This document shows positions 24,125-33,886 of a stretch of 64,000 nt of DNA, in pieces. The stretch is from assembly GCF_900168325.1 (NCBI RefSeq), contig NZ_FVZE01000001.1:806001-870000 (forward strand), in the 5' to 3' direction. The DNA is from Novosphingobium mathurense. Its GTDB lineage: Bacteria; Pseudomonadota; Alphaproteobacteria; Sphingomonadales; Sphingomonadaceae. The notes below the pieces were generated by a model. It saw nothing but the letters and a program-made list of their open reading frames with translations, was not told where the DNA came from and did no database searches. Within the stretch, counting starts at the first letter, position 1; every line of letters starts with the position of its first letter. The translations under genes and the position numbers were made by a program.

Positions 24125-25516
24125 TTACATTTCGTCCTCTGGATCGCCCTCTCGCCGCTCGGACATGCCGAGCAATTTGAGTTTGCGGTGCAGAGCCGAC
24201 CGCTCCATGCCGATGAACGAAGCCGTCTTCGAGATGTTCCCCGAAAAGCGCCGGATCTGAACTTTCAGGTACTCGCGCTCGAAGCTCTCGCGGGCTTCGC
24301 GCAAGGGCGCGCTCATCATGACTGACACGCCGGCATCGCCTTGCGAGCGGTTGTTGAAAATTTCGGGAGGCAGCATGTCCACCTCGATCGTCTCGAGTTT
24401 TTCACGCGGTGCCATGATGACCGTACGCTCGACCACGTTTCGCAACTGGCGCACGTTACCCGGCCACTCATAAGCCTGCAGTGCCGTCATCGCCTCGCCG
24501 CTCACTCTTGGCGGCGGCACCCCCTGCTCATTGGCGTAACGGGCGAAGAAGTGATCGATGAGCGCTGGAATGTCGTCGCGACGCTCGCGAAGGGCCGGGA
24601 TCGTCACCGGCACCACGTTGAGACGGTAGAAAAGGTCTTCGCGGAACCGACGATCGGCGATCTCCTTCTCCAGATCGCGCGAGGTTGAGGAGACGACGCG
24701 CACGTCCACCCGAATTTGCCGCGAACCGCCGACGCGCACGAACGCCTGATCGGTCAGGACCCGCAAGATGCGCGCCTGGGTCGAGAGCGGCATGTCGGAG
24801 ACTTCGTCGAGGTAGAGTGTGCCTCCGTCCGCGGTTTCGAGAAGGCCGGGACGGACGAGCGCACCATCCGCTTCCTCTCCGAACAGTTCCTGCTCGAAGC
24901 GCTCAGGGGTGATGCGGGCCGAGTTGACGCTGACGAAGGCATTGCTTGCGCGCGGGCTCCAGGCGTGAAGCAGGCGTGCGGCGACTTCCTTGCCCGATCC
25001 AGCCGGCCCCGTAATCAGCAGGCGGCTGCCGGTGTTGGCCACGCGCTTGAGGGTCGCCCTCACCTGGTTGATGGCGCTGCTCGAACCGGTGAATTCCTCA
25101 CCCGTCGGGAAATCCTGCTTGAGCTGCGCGTTCTCCCGCCGCAGCCGTTCGGTCTCGGTCGCGCGTCCGACGAGGTGAAGTAGCTTTTCCGCTTCGAAGG
25201 GCTTCTCGATGAAATCGACAGCGCCCCGACTGATCGCTGCAACCGCTGTGTCGATATTGCCGTGGCCGGAGAAAATGATGACCGGAAGCTCCGGCTCACG
25301 CAGTTTGATCGCATCGAGCACCTCGAGCCCGTCCATCGGGCTCCCGTGGAGCCAGACGTCCAGCAGGACCAGCGAAGGCCTGCGAGCGTCGATCGCCGCC
25401 AGAGCCGATTCACTGTCGCCCGCCGTGCGACATTCATAACCTTCGTCGCTGAGCACGCCTGCGACCAGTTCGCGGATATCGCGTTCGTCGTCGACGATCA
25501 GGATTTCGAGAGCCAT
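24125..25516 (-). CDS. ntrX: Sigma-54-type response regulator NtrX
   Basis: A 463-residue regulator. The receiver domain (MALEILIVDDERDIREL, phospho-acceptor Asp in LVLLDVWL near residue 53) precedes an AAA+ domain with Walker A GPAGSGKE and Walker B GTLYLDEV. The sigma-54-contacting GAFTGA loop is absent: its place reads ADGALVRPG. The C-terminus carries a Fis-type HTH (ISKTASFIGMERSALHRKLK). I use the ATG at 25516. It pairs with the NtrY kinase immediately upstream; in alphaproteobacteria the pair controls nitrogen, redox or envelope functions. Confidence 0.93.
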   Translation of the reverse strand: MALEILIVDDERDIRELVAGVLSDEGYECRTAGDSESALAAIDARRPSLVLLDVWLHGSPMDGLEVLDAIKLREPELPVIIFSGHGNIDTAVAAISRGAVDFIEKPFEAEKLLHLVGRATETERLRRENAQLKQDFPTGEEFTGSSSAINQVRATLKRVANTGSRLLITGPAGSGKEVAARLLHAWSPRASNAFVSVNSARITPERFEQELFGEEADGALVRPGLLETADGGTLYLDEVSDMPLSTQARILRVLTDQAFVRVGGSRQIRVDVRVVSSTSRDLEKEIADRRFREDLFYRLNVVPVTIPALRERRDDIPALIDHFFARYANEQGVPPPRVSGEAMTALQAYEWPGNVRQLRNVVERTVIMAPREKLETIEVDMLPPEIFNNRSQGDAGVSVMMSAPLREARESFEREYLKVQIRRFSGNISKTASFIGMERSALHRKLKLLGMSERREGDPEDEM

Positions 25517-25565
25517 GATAGATTCTTCTTTGTTTGTTTGAACTTGGGAAGATGATTTGATGCCG

Positions 25566-27788
25566 TCACTCAGCCGCCTCCGGCTTGCGGCTCTGCGCGA
25601 GAGGATCGGTCGCGAAGCGCATGGTGACAGTCGTTCCGCCACCCTCGGTCGGCATGAACTGCATGTCTCCGCCGTGTTCCTCGATAATCTTGTTCACGAT
25701 GGCGAGGCCAAGGCCGGTGCCCTTCTCCCGCGTCGTGACGTAAGGTTCGATGATGCGTTCGCGGTCCTGCGAAAGACCGACGCCGTTGTCGGCTACCCGT
25801 ACGACGATTGAACTGCTATCGGCAGTTACCGCCACAGCCACTTTGCCCTGCCAACCTTCAGGTGCATCCTTCGTTTTGGATTCAATGGCTTCAACCGCAT
25901 TTTTGAGCACGTTCGTCATTGCCTGTCCGAACTGGTGGCGGTCACAATCGATGGTTCCGATGCCCGGATCGCTCGAGAACGAGAACTGGATGTCGGGGCG
26001 GGCGATCTCCTGCAGGAAGAGCGCCTGGCGGGTGAGTGCGACCGGATCCTCGGCGCGGAACACGGGCTTGGGCAACCGCGCAAAGGACGAGAACTCGTCG
26101 ACCATCTTGCGCAAGTCACCGACCTGACGGATGATCGTCCTCGTCAGATCCTCAAAAAGCTCTGGATTATCAACTATCTGCTTTCGATATCTGCGGCTAA
26201 GTCTCTCTGTGGCCAATTGGATTGGCGTGAGCGGATTCTTGATCTCGTGCGCGATGCGGCGCGCGACATCGGACCACGCTGCAGTCCGCTGATCGAGCAG
26301 CTGGCGGGTGATATCCTCGAAGGTAATGACGTGGCCGGTGGCATCGCGGCTCGTCTTGACGGCGAGGGTAAGCAGTTCGCCGTTGCGATTGTACTGCACG
26401 ATCCCGGCGGCACCGCCCGCCTCCACCAGATCTGCAAGGCTCGGGGCCAGGTCAGCAAGCGCCATGCCCTCAGGCACCTGCTCATCGCGATCGGTCAGAA
26501 GCTTGAGCGCCATGCTGTTCATCAGCAGGATGCGATTGCGCTCGTCGAGCGAGATGATCCCCGAAGTCACGGACTCAAGAACCGCCTCGATGAACACACG
26601 CCGTTCGTGAAGCTGGCGGTTGACGCCGAGCAGCGCCTGCGTCTGTTTCTCGATTTGTGCGGTCATGCGGTTGAACGCGCGGTTCAGCAGGCCGATTTCA
26701 TCGGCACCCGTACGCCCTTCAATTCGCAGCGAAAAATTGCCGCTCCCGACACTTCGGGCCGCGTCCACCAGTTCGTAAAGCGGCTTGACCTGGCGGTCGG
26801 CGAATCTGAGCGCAAACCACACGGCAAGCCCAACCAGTGCGAGCGAGGCAACGAACAGGGCCACGTTGAAGCGCAATTGCAGAACGCGGGCTCGATTGGA
26901 GAGGACCTCGTAGGCCTGGACGATGTTCTCTGCATGCTGGCCCTGGCTCAACGAGACGAGGTCGTTGCTTCGGGCCGCATAAAGATAGACGCCGGAATCG
27001 CGTTCGATGGGAACGACCGCGACGATCTTGTTGGCGTTCGAGGTCACCACCATCGGCTCGCCCTTTTCGAGCCGTTGCAGGACGTCCTCGCCAATCCGCT
27101 TGTCCTCGGAATTGCCCTCCGGATCGACGATGATCGGCGTGCGCTGGTTACCGTCGGGGCCCACCTGGATGATCGCCGAAAGGCTGAGATTACGGCGATA
27201 GACCTGATCCGCATAGAACGCCTGGAACGCCGGGCTGGCGATGGGATACTGGCTGAGCATCGTGCGCGCATCTTCGGCCATCGCCACGGATTCGTAGCCT
27301 ACGTCGCGCTGGGTCTGCTCGTAATAGCCTCTGGCCAGCTTGTTCGCGTTCTCCAGCAGGCCGCGAGAGCTGTCCGAAAACCAGAACTCGACGCCCGACT
27401 GGAACAGCCAGGAGGCGAACACCACGACGAGAAGGGTCGGGACGGCCGAAATCAACGAAAAGATGAACACGAGCCGCACGTGCATGCGCCCGGTCCCGCC
27501 GATATGCTCTGCTGCCCGCCTCAGGGCCATGCGACGGCCCAGCAGGACCAGGATCGCCATGGCCGGGACCAGCGTGCCGATCAGCAACGAGGCGGTGATG
27601 TTGGACGGCAGGAGCTGCCCTTTGTCTGCACCGTTGTTCAGGGCAAACCAGGTGGTGGCCGTCATGATCAGGAATGCTACGACGGAGAGCACCTCCATCA
27701 TGGCGAAAAAGTTCGCCCGGCGCGCCGTGACTTGCATTCGACGCCACCAGCGAGGCCATGCGCGCTTCTTTGCGGATTCCTCGATCAT
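25566..27788 (-). CDS. ntrY: Sensor histidine kinase NtrY
   Basis: A 740-residue membrane kinase. Hydrophobic segments near residues 30-50, 65-85 and 105-130, then a periplasmic stretch and another span near 305-325, are followed by HAMP (about 325-380), PAS (about 390-490), a HisKA box with His in [13 protein letters not shown] (near residue 510) and an ATPase domain (ADNGVGLSQD, GTGLGLAIV). It phosphorylates NtrX, encoded 49 bases downstream. It starts at ATG 27788, 60 bases after ntrC; that gap carries an imperfect inverted repeat. Confidence 0.94.
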   Translation of the reverse strand: MIEESAKKRAWPRWWRRMQVTARRANFFAMMEVLSVVAFLIMTATTWFALNNGADKGQLLPSNITASLLIGTLVPAMAILVLLGRRMALRRAAEHIGGTGRMHVRLVFIFSLISAVPTLLVVVFASWLFQSGVEFWFSDSSRGLLENANKLARGYYEQTQRDVGYESVAMAEDARTMLSQYPIASPAFQAFYADQVYRRNLSLSAIIQVGPDGNQRTPIIVDPEGNSEDKRIGEDVLQRLEKGEPMVVTSNANKIVAVVPIERDSGVYLYAARSNDLVSLSQGQHAENIVQAYEVLSNRARVLQLRFNVALFVASLALVGLAVWFALRFADRQVKPLYELVDAARSVGSGNFSLRIEGRTGADEIGLLNRAFNRMTAQIEKQTQALLGVNRQLHERRVFIEAVLESVTSGIISLDERNRILLMNSMALKLLTDRDEQVPEGMALADLAPSLADLVEAGGAAGIVQYNRNGELLTLAVKTSRDATGHVITFEDITRQLLDQRTAAWSDVARRIAHEIKNPLTPIQLATERLSRRYRKQIVDNPELFEDLTRTIIRQVGDLRKMVDEFSSFARLPKPVFRAEDPVALTRQALFLQEIARPDIQFSFSSDPGIGTIDCDRHQFGQAMTNVLKNAVEAIESKTKDAPEGWQGKVAVAVTADSSSIVVRVADNGVGLSQDRERIIEPYVTTREKGTGLGLAIVNKIIEEHGGDMQFMPTEGGGTTVTMRFATDPLAQSRKPEAAE

Positions 27789-27848
27789 CGTTGCACCGTT
27801 ACAACACTACTGTTGCGGTGTCGCAAGAGGCTTTCCACCGATTTCGGC

Positions 27849-29270
27849 TTAGGGACGACGCGCAAAGGCTTCCGGGTCGAGTTCGAGTTCGCTGAGGCGC
27901 TTGCGCAAGGTGTTGCGGTTGATGCCCAGGGCATGGGCTGCGCGCAATTGATTGCCACCGGTTTCCTTGAGGATTTCCGCGAATAGCGGGCGCTCGAAAG
28001 CGGCCATCGCCGAGGCGTAGATCGAGCCATCGGCAGGCCGTTCTGCCGCCAGCCATTGCGAAACGGCGGTGTCGATATCGACCGCCGACCCGTCCCCTGC
28101 ACCGGCCTGCGAGCCCTGGCTCTCAGCCGCGAGGAGCGGATTGATGCTCTCAACGTCGATAGCATCTTCGCGCGCGAGCAGAGCCAGGCGATAAATGAAG
28201 TTCTTGAGTTCGCGCACGTTGCCGCGCCACGGCTGCTTGCGCAGCAGTTCCGCAGCTTCCGACGTCAGCTGGCGCTTGGGAAGCCCTTCGTTCGCGGCGT
28301 GCTGGAGGAAATGGCGCGCCAGAACCTCGATGTCTTCCGGCCTGTCGCGGAGCGGCGGCATGCTGATGGGCACGACATTCAGACGATAGTACAAGTCCTC
28401 ACGGAAGCGCCCCGCGGCGATTTCCGGCTCCAGGTCCTTGTTGGTTGCGGCGATGATCCGCGCGTCCAGCTTGATCTCCTCGCGTCCGCCGACACGCCGC
28501 ACGGTCCCCGATTGCAGTGCGCGCAGCAGACGGGTCTGCGCCTGCATCGGCATGTCGCCGATTTCGTCAAGGAACAGGGTGCCACCCGCAGCCTGCTCGA
28601 ACTTGCCTTCATGCCGGGCGACTGCGCCGGTGAAGGCGCCCTTCTCGTGCCCGAACAGCTCGCTCTCGATCAGTTCAGCAGGGATGGCCGCGGTGTTGAC
28701 TGCGACAAACGGCCCTGTCCGCCGGTTACCCAGCTGATGGATAGCTTCTGCGACGAGTTCCTTGCCGGTGCCGGATTCTCCGAGGATCAGAACGGTGAGA
28801 TCGTTGCGCAGGACGCGCGTGATCATCCGGAACACCGACTGCATCGCCGGGCTCCTTCCTACCAGCGGCAATCCGTCGCCAAGCGGTTCGTCGCCATCAT
28901 GGACGTTGCCCTGCCCGTTGCCGGCTGCCTGCCTGACCGTCCGGGCCAGTTCGTCGATGTCGAAAGGCTTGGGAAAATACTCGAAGGCGCCGGTATCGGT
29001 AGCACGTACCGCGGTGTCGAGAGTATTCTGCGCCGACAGAATGACCACCGGCATGTCGGGCCGCAGGGACCGTACCCGTTCGATCGTCTCGATACCATCG
29101 CCATCGGGGAGCATGACATCGGTTACCATGGCGGAAAACGTCTGTTGCGCGATCAGGCGATCGCGTTCCTCGATGGTCTGGCAATGAACCACATCGAAGC
29201 CTTCGGCCTCGAGCGCAGCCGTGATGACGATGGCGATCGACATGTCGTCTTCGACAAGCAACACGCTCAT
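27849..29270 (-). CDS. ntrC: Nitrogen regulation response regulator NtrC
   Basis: A 473-residue sigma-54 activator. The ATG at 29270 overlaps the ntrB stop as ATGA and begins [12 protein letters not shown]; an ATG 15 bases upstream is less likely. The receiver Asp is in VTDVMLPDGDG, the AAA+ domain has GESGTGKE, the intact sigma-54 contact loop GAFTGA and GTLFLDEIGDMP, and the C-terminal Fis-type HTH is AAHALGINRNTLRKRL. Phosphorylated by NtrB, it switches on nitrogen-assimilation promoters. Confidence 0.95.
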   Translation of the reverse strand: MSVLLVEDDMSIAIVITAALEAEGFDVVHCQTIEERDRLIAQQTFSAMVTDVMLPDGDGIETIERVRSLRPDMPVVILSAQNTLDTAVRATDTGAFEYFPKPFDIDELARTVRQAAGNGQGNVHDGDEPLGDGLPLVGRSPAMQSVFRMITRVLRNDLTVLILGESGTGKELVAEAIHQLGNRRTGPFVAVNTAAIPAELIESELFGHEKGAFTGAVARHEGKFEQAAGGTLFLDEIGDMPMQAQTRLLRALQSGTVRRVGGREEIKLDARIIAATNKDLEPEIAAGRFREDLYYRLNVVPISMPPLRDRPEDIEVLARHFLQHAANEGLPKRQLTSEAAELLRKQPWRGNVRELKNFIYRLALLAREDAIDVESINPLLAAESQGSQAGAGDGSAVDIDTAVSQWLAAERPADGSIYASAMAAFERPLFAEILKETGGNQLRAAHALGINRNTLRKRLSELELDPEAFARRP

Positions 29271-30394
29271 GCGCCGGCCCTCCATTTCATGAGCTTCTTG
29301 CGGGTCTCTCGGGCAAGCGGAAGATGGACGCGGAAGTGCGTCAGCCCTGTCTCATCGTCCCGATCATGGGTGATCCGTCCATTCATGTCGCGCACCAGCT
29401 TGCGCACCAGCGGCAGGCCGAGCCCCTGCCCCGACTTCTTGGTCGTGACGAAAGGCTCGAAGATGTGATCGCGCATGGATGCGTCGACGCCCGGGCCATT
29501 GTCGGAGATCCGCAGTTCCACAGGCAGGCGGATCGGCTTGCCTGAAGCCGTTGTGTGGAGTTGCAGGCCGCTGGCGAAGCGCGTGCGGATCGTGACCGTC
29601 GGCTGCTCGACCTCCCGGCAGGCTTCCATGGCGTTCGAGACCAGATTGATGATGACCTGAACCAGTCCATCGGGATTGCCGAGTACCGCCGGAAGCGACG
29701 GATCGAACTCCTCCACGAGCCGGACCGGGCTCGGATGGGTTGCGGAAGCAGCGCCGATTACGTCAAGGGCACGGCGCGCAGACTCGTGCAGGTTGCACGG
29801 CTCCACCGGCGAGGCCGTGCGCCCGCTGAGCTGCTGCATCTGATCGATGAGATTGGCGATGCGATCGACTTCGGAAGTGATCAGGTCGGTCAGGGCCCGG
29901 TCGCGCTCGTTCACCTTGCGGGCAAGAAGCTGAGCGGCCCCCCGGATACCAGCCAGCGGGTTCTTGATCTCGTGGGCCATGATCTCCGGTCCGCGAACCA
30001 CGGCATTATCCACACCGCCGGAATCATCGCCAAGCGCTTCGGTGGCGCTGTTATCGTGGATCGTGAGTACCTGCCACCCGAGCGTATCGGCCACGGGCGC
30101 GACATTGATATCGATCCGCCGCGCCCCTCGCCCTTTCACCGCGACCACGACTTCACGCGCGGAAACCGGGGTTTCGTAGTCGTTGAGCCGTTCGAGCAGC
30201 CGCGGGTCGGAAAACGAAATGACCTGTGCCAGCGAACTTCCGACAAGACGGCGCAGCGACTGACCGAAGAACTGCTCGGCCGCCGGATTGACCGAAGCGA
30301 TCCGCAATCCCGGTTCCAGCAGGATCACGGCAAGCGGAAGGCTCGCCAGCAGCCGGTTGGCCTCGGGCAGGACCGTCCGGGAAAGCAGGCTCAT
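29267..30394 (-). CDS. ntrB: Nitrogen regulation sensor kinase NtrB
   Basis: A 375-residue soluble histidine kinase. The N-terminal PAS domain (residues about 10-120) is followed by the phospho-accepting His in [12 protein letters not shown] (near 142) and an ATPase domain with ISDNGPGVD and GQGLGLPLV. No membrane segment is present. It normally phosphorylates or dephosphorylates NtrC according to PII. It overlaps dusB upstream and ntrC downstream, so the three genes are coupled. Confidence 0.95.
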   Translation of the reverse strand: MSLLSRTVLPEANRLLASLPLAVILLEPGLRIASVNPAAEQFFGQSLRRLVGSSLAQVISFSDPRLLERLNDYETPVSAREVVVAVKGRGARRIDINVAPVADTLGWQVLTIHDNSATEALGDDSGGVDNAVVRGPEIMAHEIKNPLAGIRGAAQLLARKVNERDRALTDLITSEVDRIANLIDQMQQLSGRTASPVEPCNLHESARRALDVIGAASATHPSPVRLVEEFDPSLPAVLGNPDGLVQVIINLVSNAMEACREVEQPTVTIRTRFASGLQLHTTASGKPIRLPVELRISDNGPGVDASMRDHIFEPFVTTKKSGQGLGLPLVRKLVRDMNGRITHDRDDETGLTHFRVHLPLARETRKKLMKWRAGA

Positions 30395-31407
30395 GCGGCC
30401 TGGCGCTCCCGATAAGGGGCGTAGAATTCGGCCAGGGCCCGCAGAACCTCGTCAGGATCGGCGATGAAGTTCACCTTGTTGCGGAATTCCGCCGATCCGC
30501 GCACGCCCTTGATATACCAGCCCAAGTGCTTGCGGGCCATTTTGACACCGGTGTCAGCGCCGTAATGCTCGAGCATCTGCTCATAATGGCTGCGGATGAT
30601 CTCGTACTGGCCGGCAATGTCCGGATCGGCCGAGACAGTCTGTCCGCGCCACCACTGCATGACTTGGCCGAGGAACCATGGGCGACCGTAGGAGCCGCGT
30701 CCGATCATCAGGCCATCGGCGCCGGATTGCTCCAGAGCCATCGCCGCGTCGTCTATGGTGCAAATGTCGCCGTTGACGATCACGGGGATCGAAACCGCAT
30801 CCTTGACGCTGCGGACGAAGGCCCAGTCGGCCTCGCCTTTGTACATCTGGTTGCGCGTGCGCCCGTGAACGGTGATCATCTGCGCCCCGAGATCCTCGGC
30901 GATGCGCGCGAGTTCCGGCGCGTTGAGGCTATCGTGGCACCAGCCCATGCGCATCTTGACGGTGACGGGCACCTTCACCGCCTTCACCGTCGCCTCGATC
31001 AGCCGCGTTGCCAGCGGTACGTCGCGCATCAGTGCCGAACCGGCATCGCCGTTGACGACCTTGCGCACCGGGCAGCCCATGTTGATGTCGATGATCGCTG
31101 CGCCGCGGTCCTCGACGAGCTTCGCGGCCTCCGCCATCTGCTCTGGTTCGCAGCCGACGAGTTGCATCGAGACCGGATCCTCGATCTTGTCCCACATCGC
31201 CTTCTGGATGGAGACCCGCGTTTCGCGGATCGCGGCCGGACTCGCGATCATCTCGGTGACATTGAGCCCCGAGCCGAACCCGCGCACCATCCTGCGGAAA
31301 GGCAGGTCCGACACGCCTGTCATCGGCGCGAGCACGACCGGACAGTCGATCGTCACGGGACCGACCTTGATGGGCTTGAGAGCCGGAGGCTGGGGCAATT
31401 GGATCAT
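30391..31407 (-). CDS. dusB: tRNA-dihydrouridine synthase DusB
   Basis: A 338-residue FMN-dependent enzyme reducing uridine to dihydrouridine in tRNA D-loops. The FMN-binding [14 protein letters not shown], the catalytic Cys in [12 protein letters not shown] and the GxGxYGRPW motif near 225-235 are visible. The ATG at 31407 (MIQLPQPP) is chosen because an upstream extension would cross the divergent ispDF promoter gap. First gene of the leftward operon with ntrB; dusB followed by ntrB is classic in proteobacteria. Confidence 0.93.
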   Translation of the reverse strand: MIQLPQPPALKPIKVGPVTIDCPVVLAPMTGVSDLPFRRMVRGFGSGLNVTEMIASPAAIRETRVSIQKAMWDKIEDPVSMQLVGCEPEQMAEAAKLVEDRGAAIIDINMGCPVRKVVNGDAGSALMRDVPLATRLIEATVKAVKVPVTVKMRMGWCHDSLNAPELARIAEDLGAQMITVHGRTRNQMYKGEADWAFVRSVKDAVSIPVIVNGDICTIDDAAMALEQSGADGLMIGRGSYGRPWFLGQVMQWWRGQTVSADPDIAGQYEIIRSHYEQMLEHYGADTGVKMARKHLGWYIKGVRGSAEFRNKVNFIADPDEVLRALAEFYAPYRERQAA

Positions 31408-31419
31408 AAAACGTGCAGT

Positions 31420-31440
31420 GCTGCCTAAAAAACAGGCAGC
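31420..31440. promoter_or_regulatory. Palindrome in the dusB-ntr/ispDF divergent gap
   Basis: GCTGCCT (31420-31426) and AGGCAGC (31434-31440) form a perfect 7-bp inverted repeat around AAAAAAC in an 80-base gap between divergent starts. It may be an operator for one or both transcripts; no terminator role is sensible here. Confidence 0.45.
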
Positions 31441-31487
31441 GCATAGTGGATTGCCCTCTCCTCGGCAAGCGATTACCGGCGATAGCG

Positions 31488-32672
31488 ATGTCACAGGACA
31501 CTTCATCCGCTGCCGAGAATATCGGAGCTCTCCCCCGAATCGCCGCCGTGGTCGTGGCAGCAGGCCAAGGCCTCAGGGCCGGACAGCCCCTCCCCAAGCA
31601 GTTTGCAATGTGGCGCGGCAAGCCGGTCGTGCGTCATTCGGTGGAGGCCTTGGCCAAGGCCGGCGTCGCACCGATCCTCGTCGTCATTCCCGAGGGAGCG
31701 GAGGAACTGGCAAATGGCGCGCTAGCCGGCATTGCCGGTGTCCGTTTCACCGTCGGCGGCGAGACAAGACAGCAATCGGTCCGCCTCGGCCTCGAGGTCC
31801 TGGGCGCCGATGAGCCCGATCGGGTGCTCATCCATGATGCGGCCCGCCCCGGTCTGTCCCCTGGTGTCATTGGCAGAATCCTTGAGGCTCTGGATCTCTC
31901 CAAGGCCGTCATTCCGGTCCTGTCCGTGGTGGACAGCCTTGCCCATTACGAGGACGGAGCCTCCGGGCCGGTCATGGGAGCGCCCGCCCGCCGTGAGGCG
32001 CTCCGCCGCGTCCAGACCCCGCAGGCATTCCACTACGCCGAGATTCTGGAGGCCCACCGCAAATGGTCCTCCCCCGCCGATGCCGGCGACGATGCGCAGG
32101 TTGCCCAGGCAATCGGCCTCGAGATCGCGCTCGTCGAAGGAGACGAAGCCTTGCACAAGCTGACCTTTGCTTCCGATTTCCAGCCTTCCGCACCGCCGGT
32201 GCGGGTCGGGACGGGCTATGACGTCCACCGTCTGGTCGAGGGCGAGGAACTCTGGCTCTGCGGCATCCGGATCGAGCATAGCCATGGGCTGTCCGGACAC
32301 AGCGATGCCGACGTGGCGATCCACGCTCTCGTCGATGCCATGCTCGGCGCAATCGGTGCGGGCGACATCGGCCAGCACTTCCCGCCGAGCGACCCGCAGT
32401 GGCGCGGCGTGTCCTCCGACAGATTTCTCATCCATGCGGGCAATCTCGTAGCCAATGCGGGCTATTGCCTTGGAAACGCAGACATTACCATCATATGTGA
32501 ATCACCGAGGCTTGGCCCGCACCGCGAAGCCATGCGCGCCCGCCTCGCGGAAATACTGAACGTCGATCCCGCCGTGATCGCCGTCAAGGCAACTACGACG
32601 GAGAAGCTCGGGTTTACCGGGCGCTCCGAGGGCATTGCCGCGCAGGCTGCAGTCTGCCTGTGCCGCATGTGA
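31488..32672 (+). CDS. ispDF: Bifunctional IspD/IspF isoprenoid synthesis enzyme
   Basis: A 394-residue fusion of two steps of the MEP pathway. The IspD half (residues about 15-225) makes CDP-methylerythritol ([14 protein letters not shown] nucleotide loop, HDAARP). The IspF half (about 235-392) makes the cyclodiphosphate (GTGYDVHRL and [20 protein letters not shown], metal ligands Asp and His). The ATG at 31488 is chosen; an upstream frame would run through the divergent gap. The fusion is common in alphaproteobacteria. Confidence 0.95.
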   Translation: MSQDTSSAAENIGALPRIAAVVVAAGQGLRAGQPLPKQFAMWRGKPVVRHSVEALAKAGVAPILVVIPEGAEELANGALAGIAGVRFTVGGETRQQSVRLGLEVLGADEPDRVLIHDAARPGLSPGVIGRILEALDLSKAVIPVLSVVDSLAHYEDGASGPVMGAPARREALRRVQTPQAFHYAEILEAHRKWSSPADAGDDAQVAQAIGLEIALVEGDEALHKLTFASDFQPSAPPVRVGTGYDVHRLVEGEELWLCGIRIEHSHGLSGHSDADVAIHALVDAMLGAIGAGDIGQHFPPSDPQWRGVSSDRFLIHAGNLVANAGYCLGNADITIICESPRLGPHREAMRARLAEILNVDPAVIAVKATTTEKLGFTGRSEGIAAQAAVCLCRM

Positions 32673-32683
32673 AAGGGACGATC

Positions 32684-33253
32684 ATGAAACGAGGTTACAG
32701 ATCCGCGGCCGGCATGATTGCAGCCATCCTTGCAATTGCACCGGGCGTTGCGGCTGCAGCACAGCCTGTCTGCCTCAGCAAGGGGGAGGCCCGCTCGCTG
32801 CTGACTTACGCCCTGCCGCAGGTTATCAGTGGGACGGGTAAGCGGTGTCAATCGCAGTTACCGGCCAATTCCTACTTGCGCACGCATGGTGAGGAACTGA
32901 AAGCGCGGTACGCTGCACAGAAGAACCGCTATTGGCCCGATGCACGTGCCGCCTTCCTCAAGTTGAGCAGTTCGAAAGACGCGCAGTTTGGCGAGTTTAC
33001 CCGCAACCTTCCCGATGAGTCGCTGCAGCCGATCGTCGACATCGCCGTCGAAGGCATGGTAGCGCAGAACATCAAACCCAAGTCCTGCGACAAGATCGAC
33101 CTTGCGCTCGACCTGCTGTCCCCTCTTCCGCCCGAAAATACCGCTGGCCTGATCGCGCTGTTCGTCGAAATCGGCGCACAAGCAGGCCGAAATGCCGCGC
33201 AGGCTGCCGACAAGCAGGCAAGCCTGGGCGGCTTTGCCATCTGTGAGAGCTGA
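32684..33253 (+). CDS. Secreted protein of unknown function
   Basis: A 189-residue protein. The ATG at 32684 is preceded by AAAGGGACG and begins an evident signal peptide (MKRGYRSAAGMIAAILAIAP, cleavage after AAAA), so the product is likely periplasmic. Two or three Cys remain in the mature chain (QPVCLSKGE, KRCQSQL, SCDKID), possibly disulphide-bonded. I recognise no domain; conserved small exported proteins of this kind are frequent in sphingomonads. It lies 11 bases after ispDF and just before the CinA-like gene, probably in one transcript. Confidence 0.75.
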   Translation: MKRGYRSAAGMIAAILAIAPGVAAAAQPVCLSKGEARSLLTYALPQVISGTGKRCQSQLPANSYLRTHGEELKARYAAQKNRYWPDARAAFLKLSSSKDAQFGEFTRNLPDESLQPIVDIAVEGMVAQNIKPKSCDKIDLALDLLSPLPPENTAGLIALFVEIGAQAGRNAAQAADKQASLGGFAICES

Positions 33254-33254
33254 C

Positions 33255-33764
33255 ATGGGCAAGAACGTACTTTTTCCGCAAGACCTCTACGATCTCGCAG
33301 AGCGCGTCATAAACGAGAACAAGGCGATCGGACGGACCGTCGCCCTTGCCGAGAGCTGCACTGGCGGCCTGGTCTGTGCGGCCCTGACCGAAGTACCTGG
33401 TTCATCCGCCGTGCTCGACCGTGGATTCATCACCTATTCGAACGAGTCCAAACAGGAACTGCTGGGCGTCCAGGACGACATTCTCGATGCTTTCGGCGCC
33501 GTATCGCCGGCCACGGCCTGGGCCATGGCACAGGGTGCGATCCGCCAAAGCCGCGCCGATGTCGCCGTTGCCATCAGCGGCATTGCCGGCCCCGAGGGGG
33601 GCTCGGAGATGAAACCCGTCGGAACCGTCGTCTTCGCCTGCGCCATTCGCGGCGAAGAAGAAGTGAATGCCGAGCAGAAGCTGATTGAAGGCAAGACCCG
33701 CGCCGAGATCCGGCATCAGGCGGCCATCGTCGCTCTGGAGTTGCTGCTTCCGCAAGCACACTAA
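33255..33764 (+). CDS. pncC: CinA C-terminal-type nicotinamide-nucleotide amidohydrolase
   Basis: A 169-residue stand-alone CinA C-terminal domain. The signature AESCTGGL near residues 34-41 and GIAGPEGGSEMKPVGTV near 111-127 are clear. Enzymes of this type deamidate nicotinamide mononucleotide to nicotinic acid mononucleotide in NAD recycling. The ATG directly follows the stop of the secreted-protein gene (TGACATG). It lacks the N-terminal molybdopterin-binding half of long CinA. Confidence 0.9.
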   Translation: MGKNVLFPQDLYDLAERVINENKAIGRTVALAESCTGGLVCAALTEVPGSSAVLDRGFITYSNESKQELLGVQDDILDAFGAVSPATAWAMAQGAIRQSRADVAVAISGIAGPEGGSEMKPVGTVVFACAIRGEEEVNAEQKLIEGKTRAEIRHQAAIVALELLLPQAH

Positions 33765-33797
33765 CAACGCGGTTTTCCGGGAATTCCGGACGCCCCC

Positions 33798-33884
33798 GTT
33801 ACCTAAAGTAAGTTCGCCATGCCGTCGGTCACTTTAGGTAACCTGATGCAGGTCACTTTTCGTAACTGCAGTAACTTTTCGTAA
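33798..33884. repeat. Array of four 13-bp repeats, consensus (C/A)ACTTT(T/A)(C/G)GTAAC
   Basis: CACTTTAGGTAAC at 33830-33842, CACTTTTCGTAAC at 33854-33866 and AACTTTTCGTAAC at 33872-33884 lie in the same direction, and an inverted copy lies at 33798-33810. The inverted copy and the first direct copy form a perfect 12-bp inverted repeat (33798-33809 with 33831-33842). The array lies between two convergent genes, so it is either a transcription end structure or a protein-binding array. Confidence 0.7.
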
Positions 33885-33886
33885 CC

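Noticed and set aside
25935-27986. A 683-codon frame antisense to ntrY
   Set aside because: Composition is Arg, Asp, His and Gly-rich shadow sequence; ntrY on the other strand has full kinase motifs.
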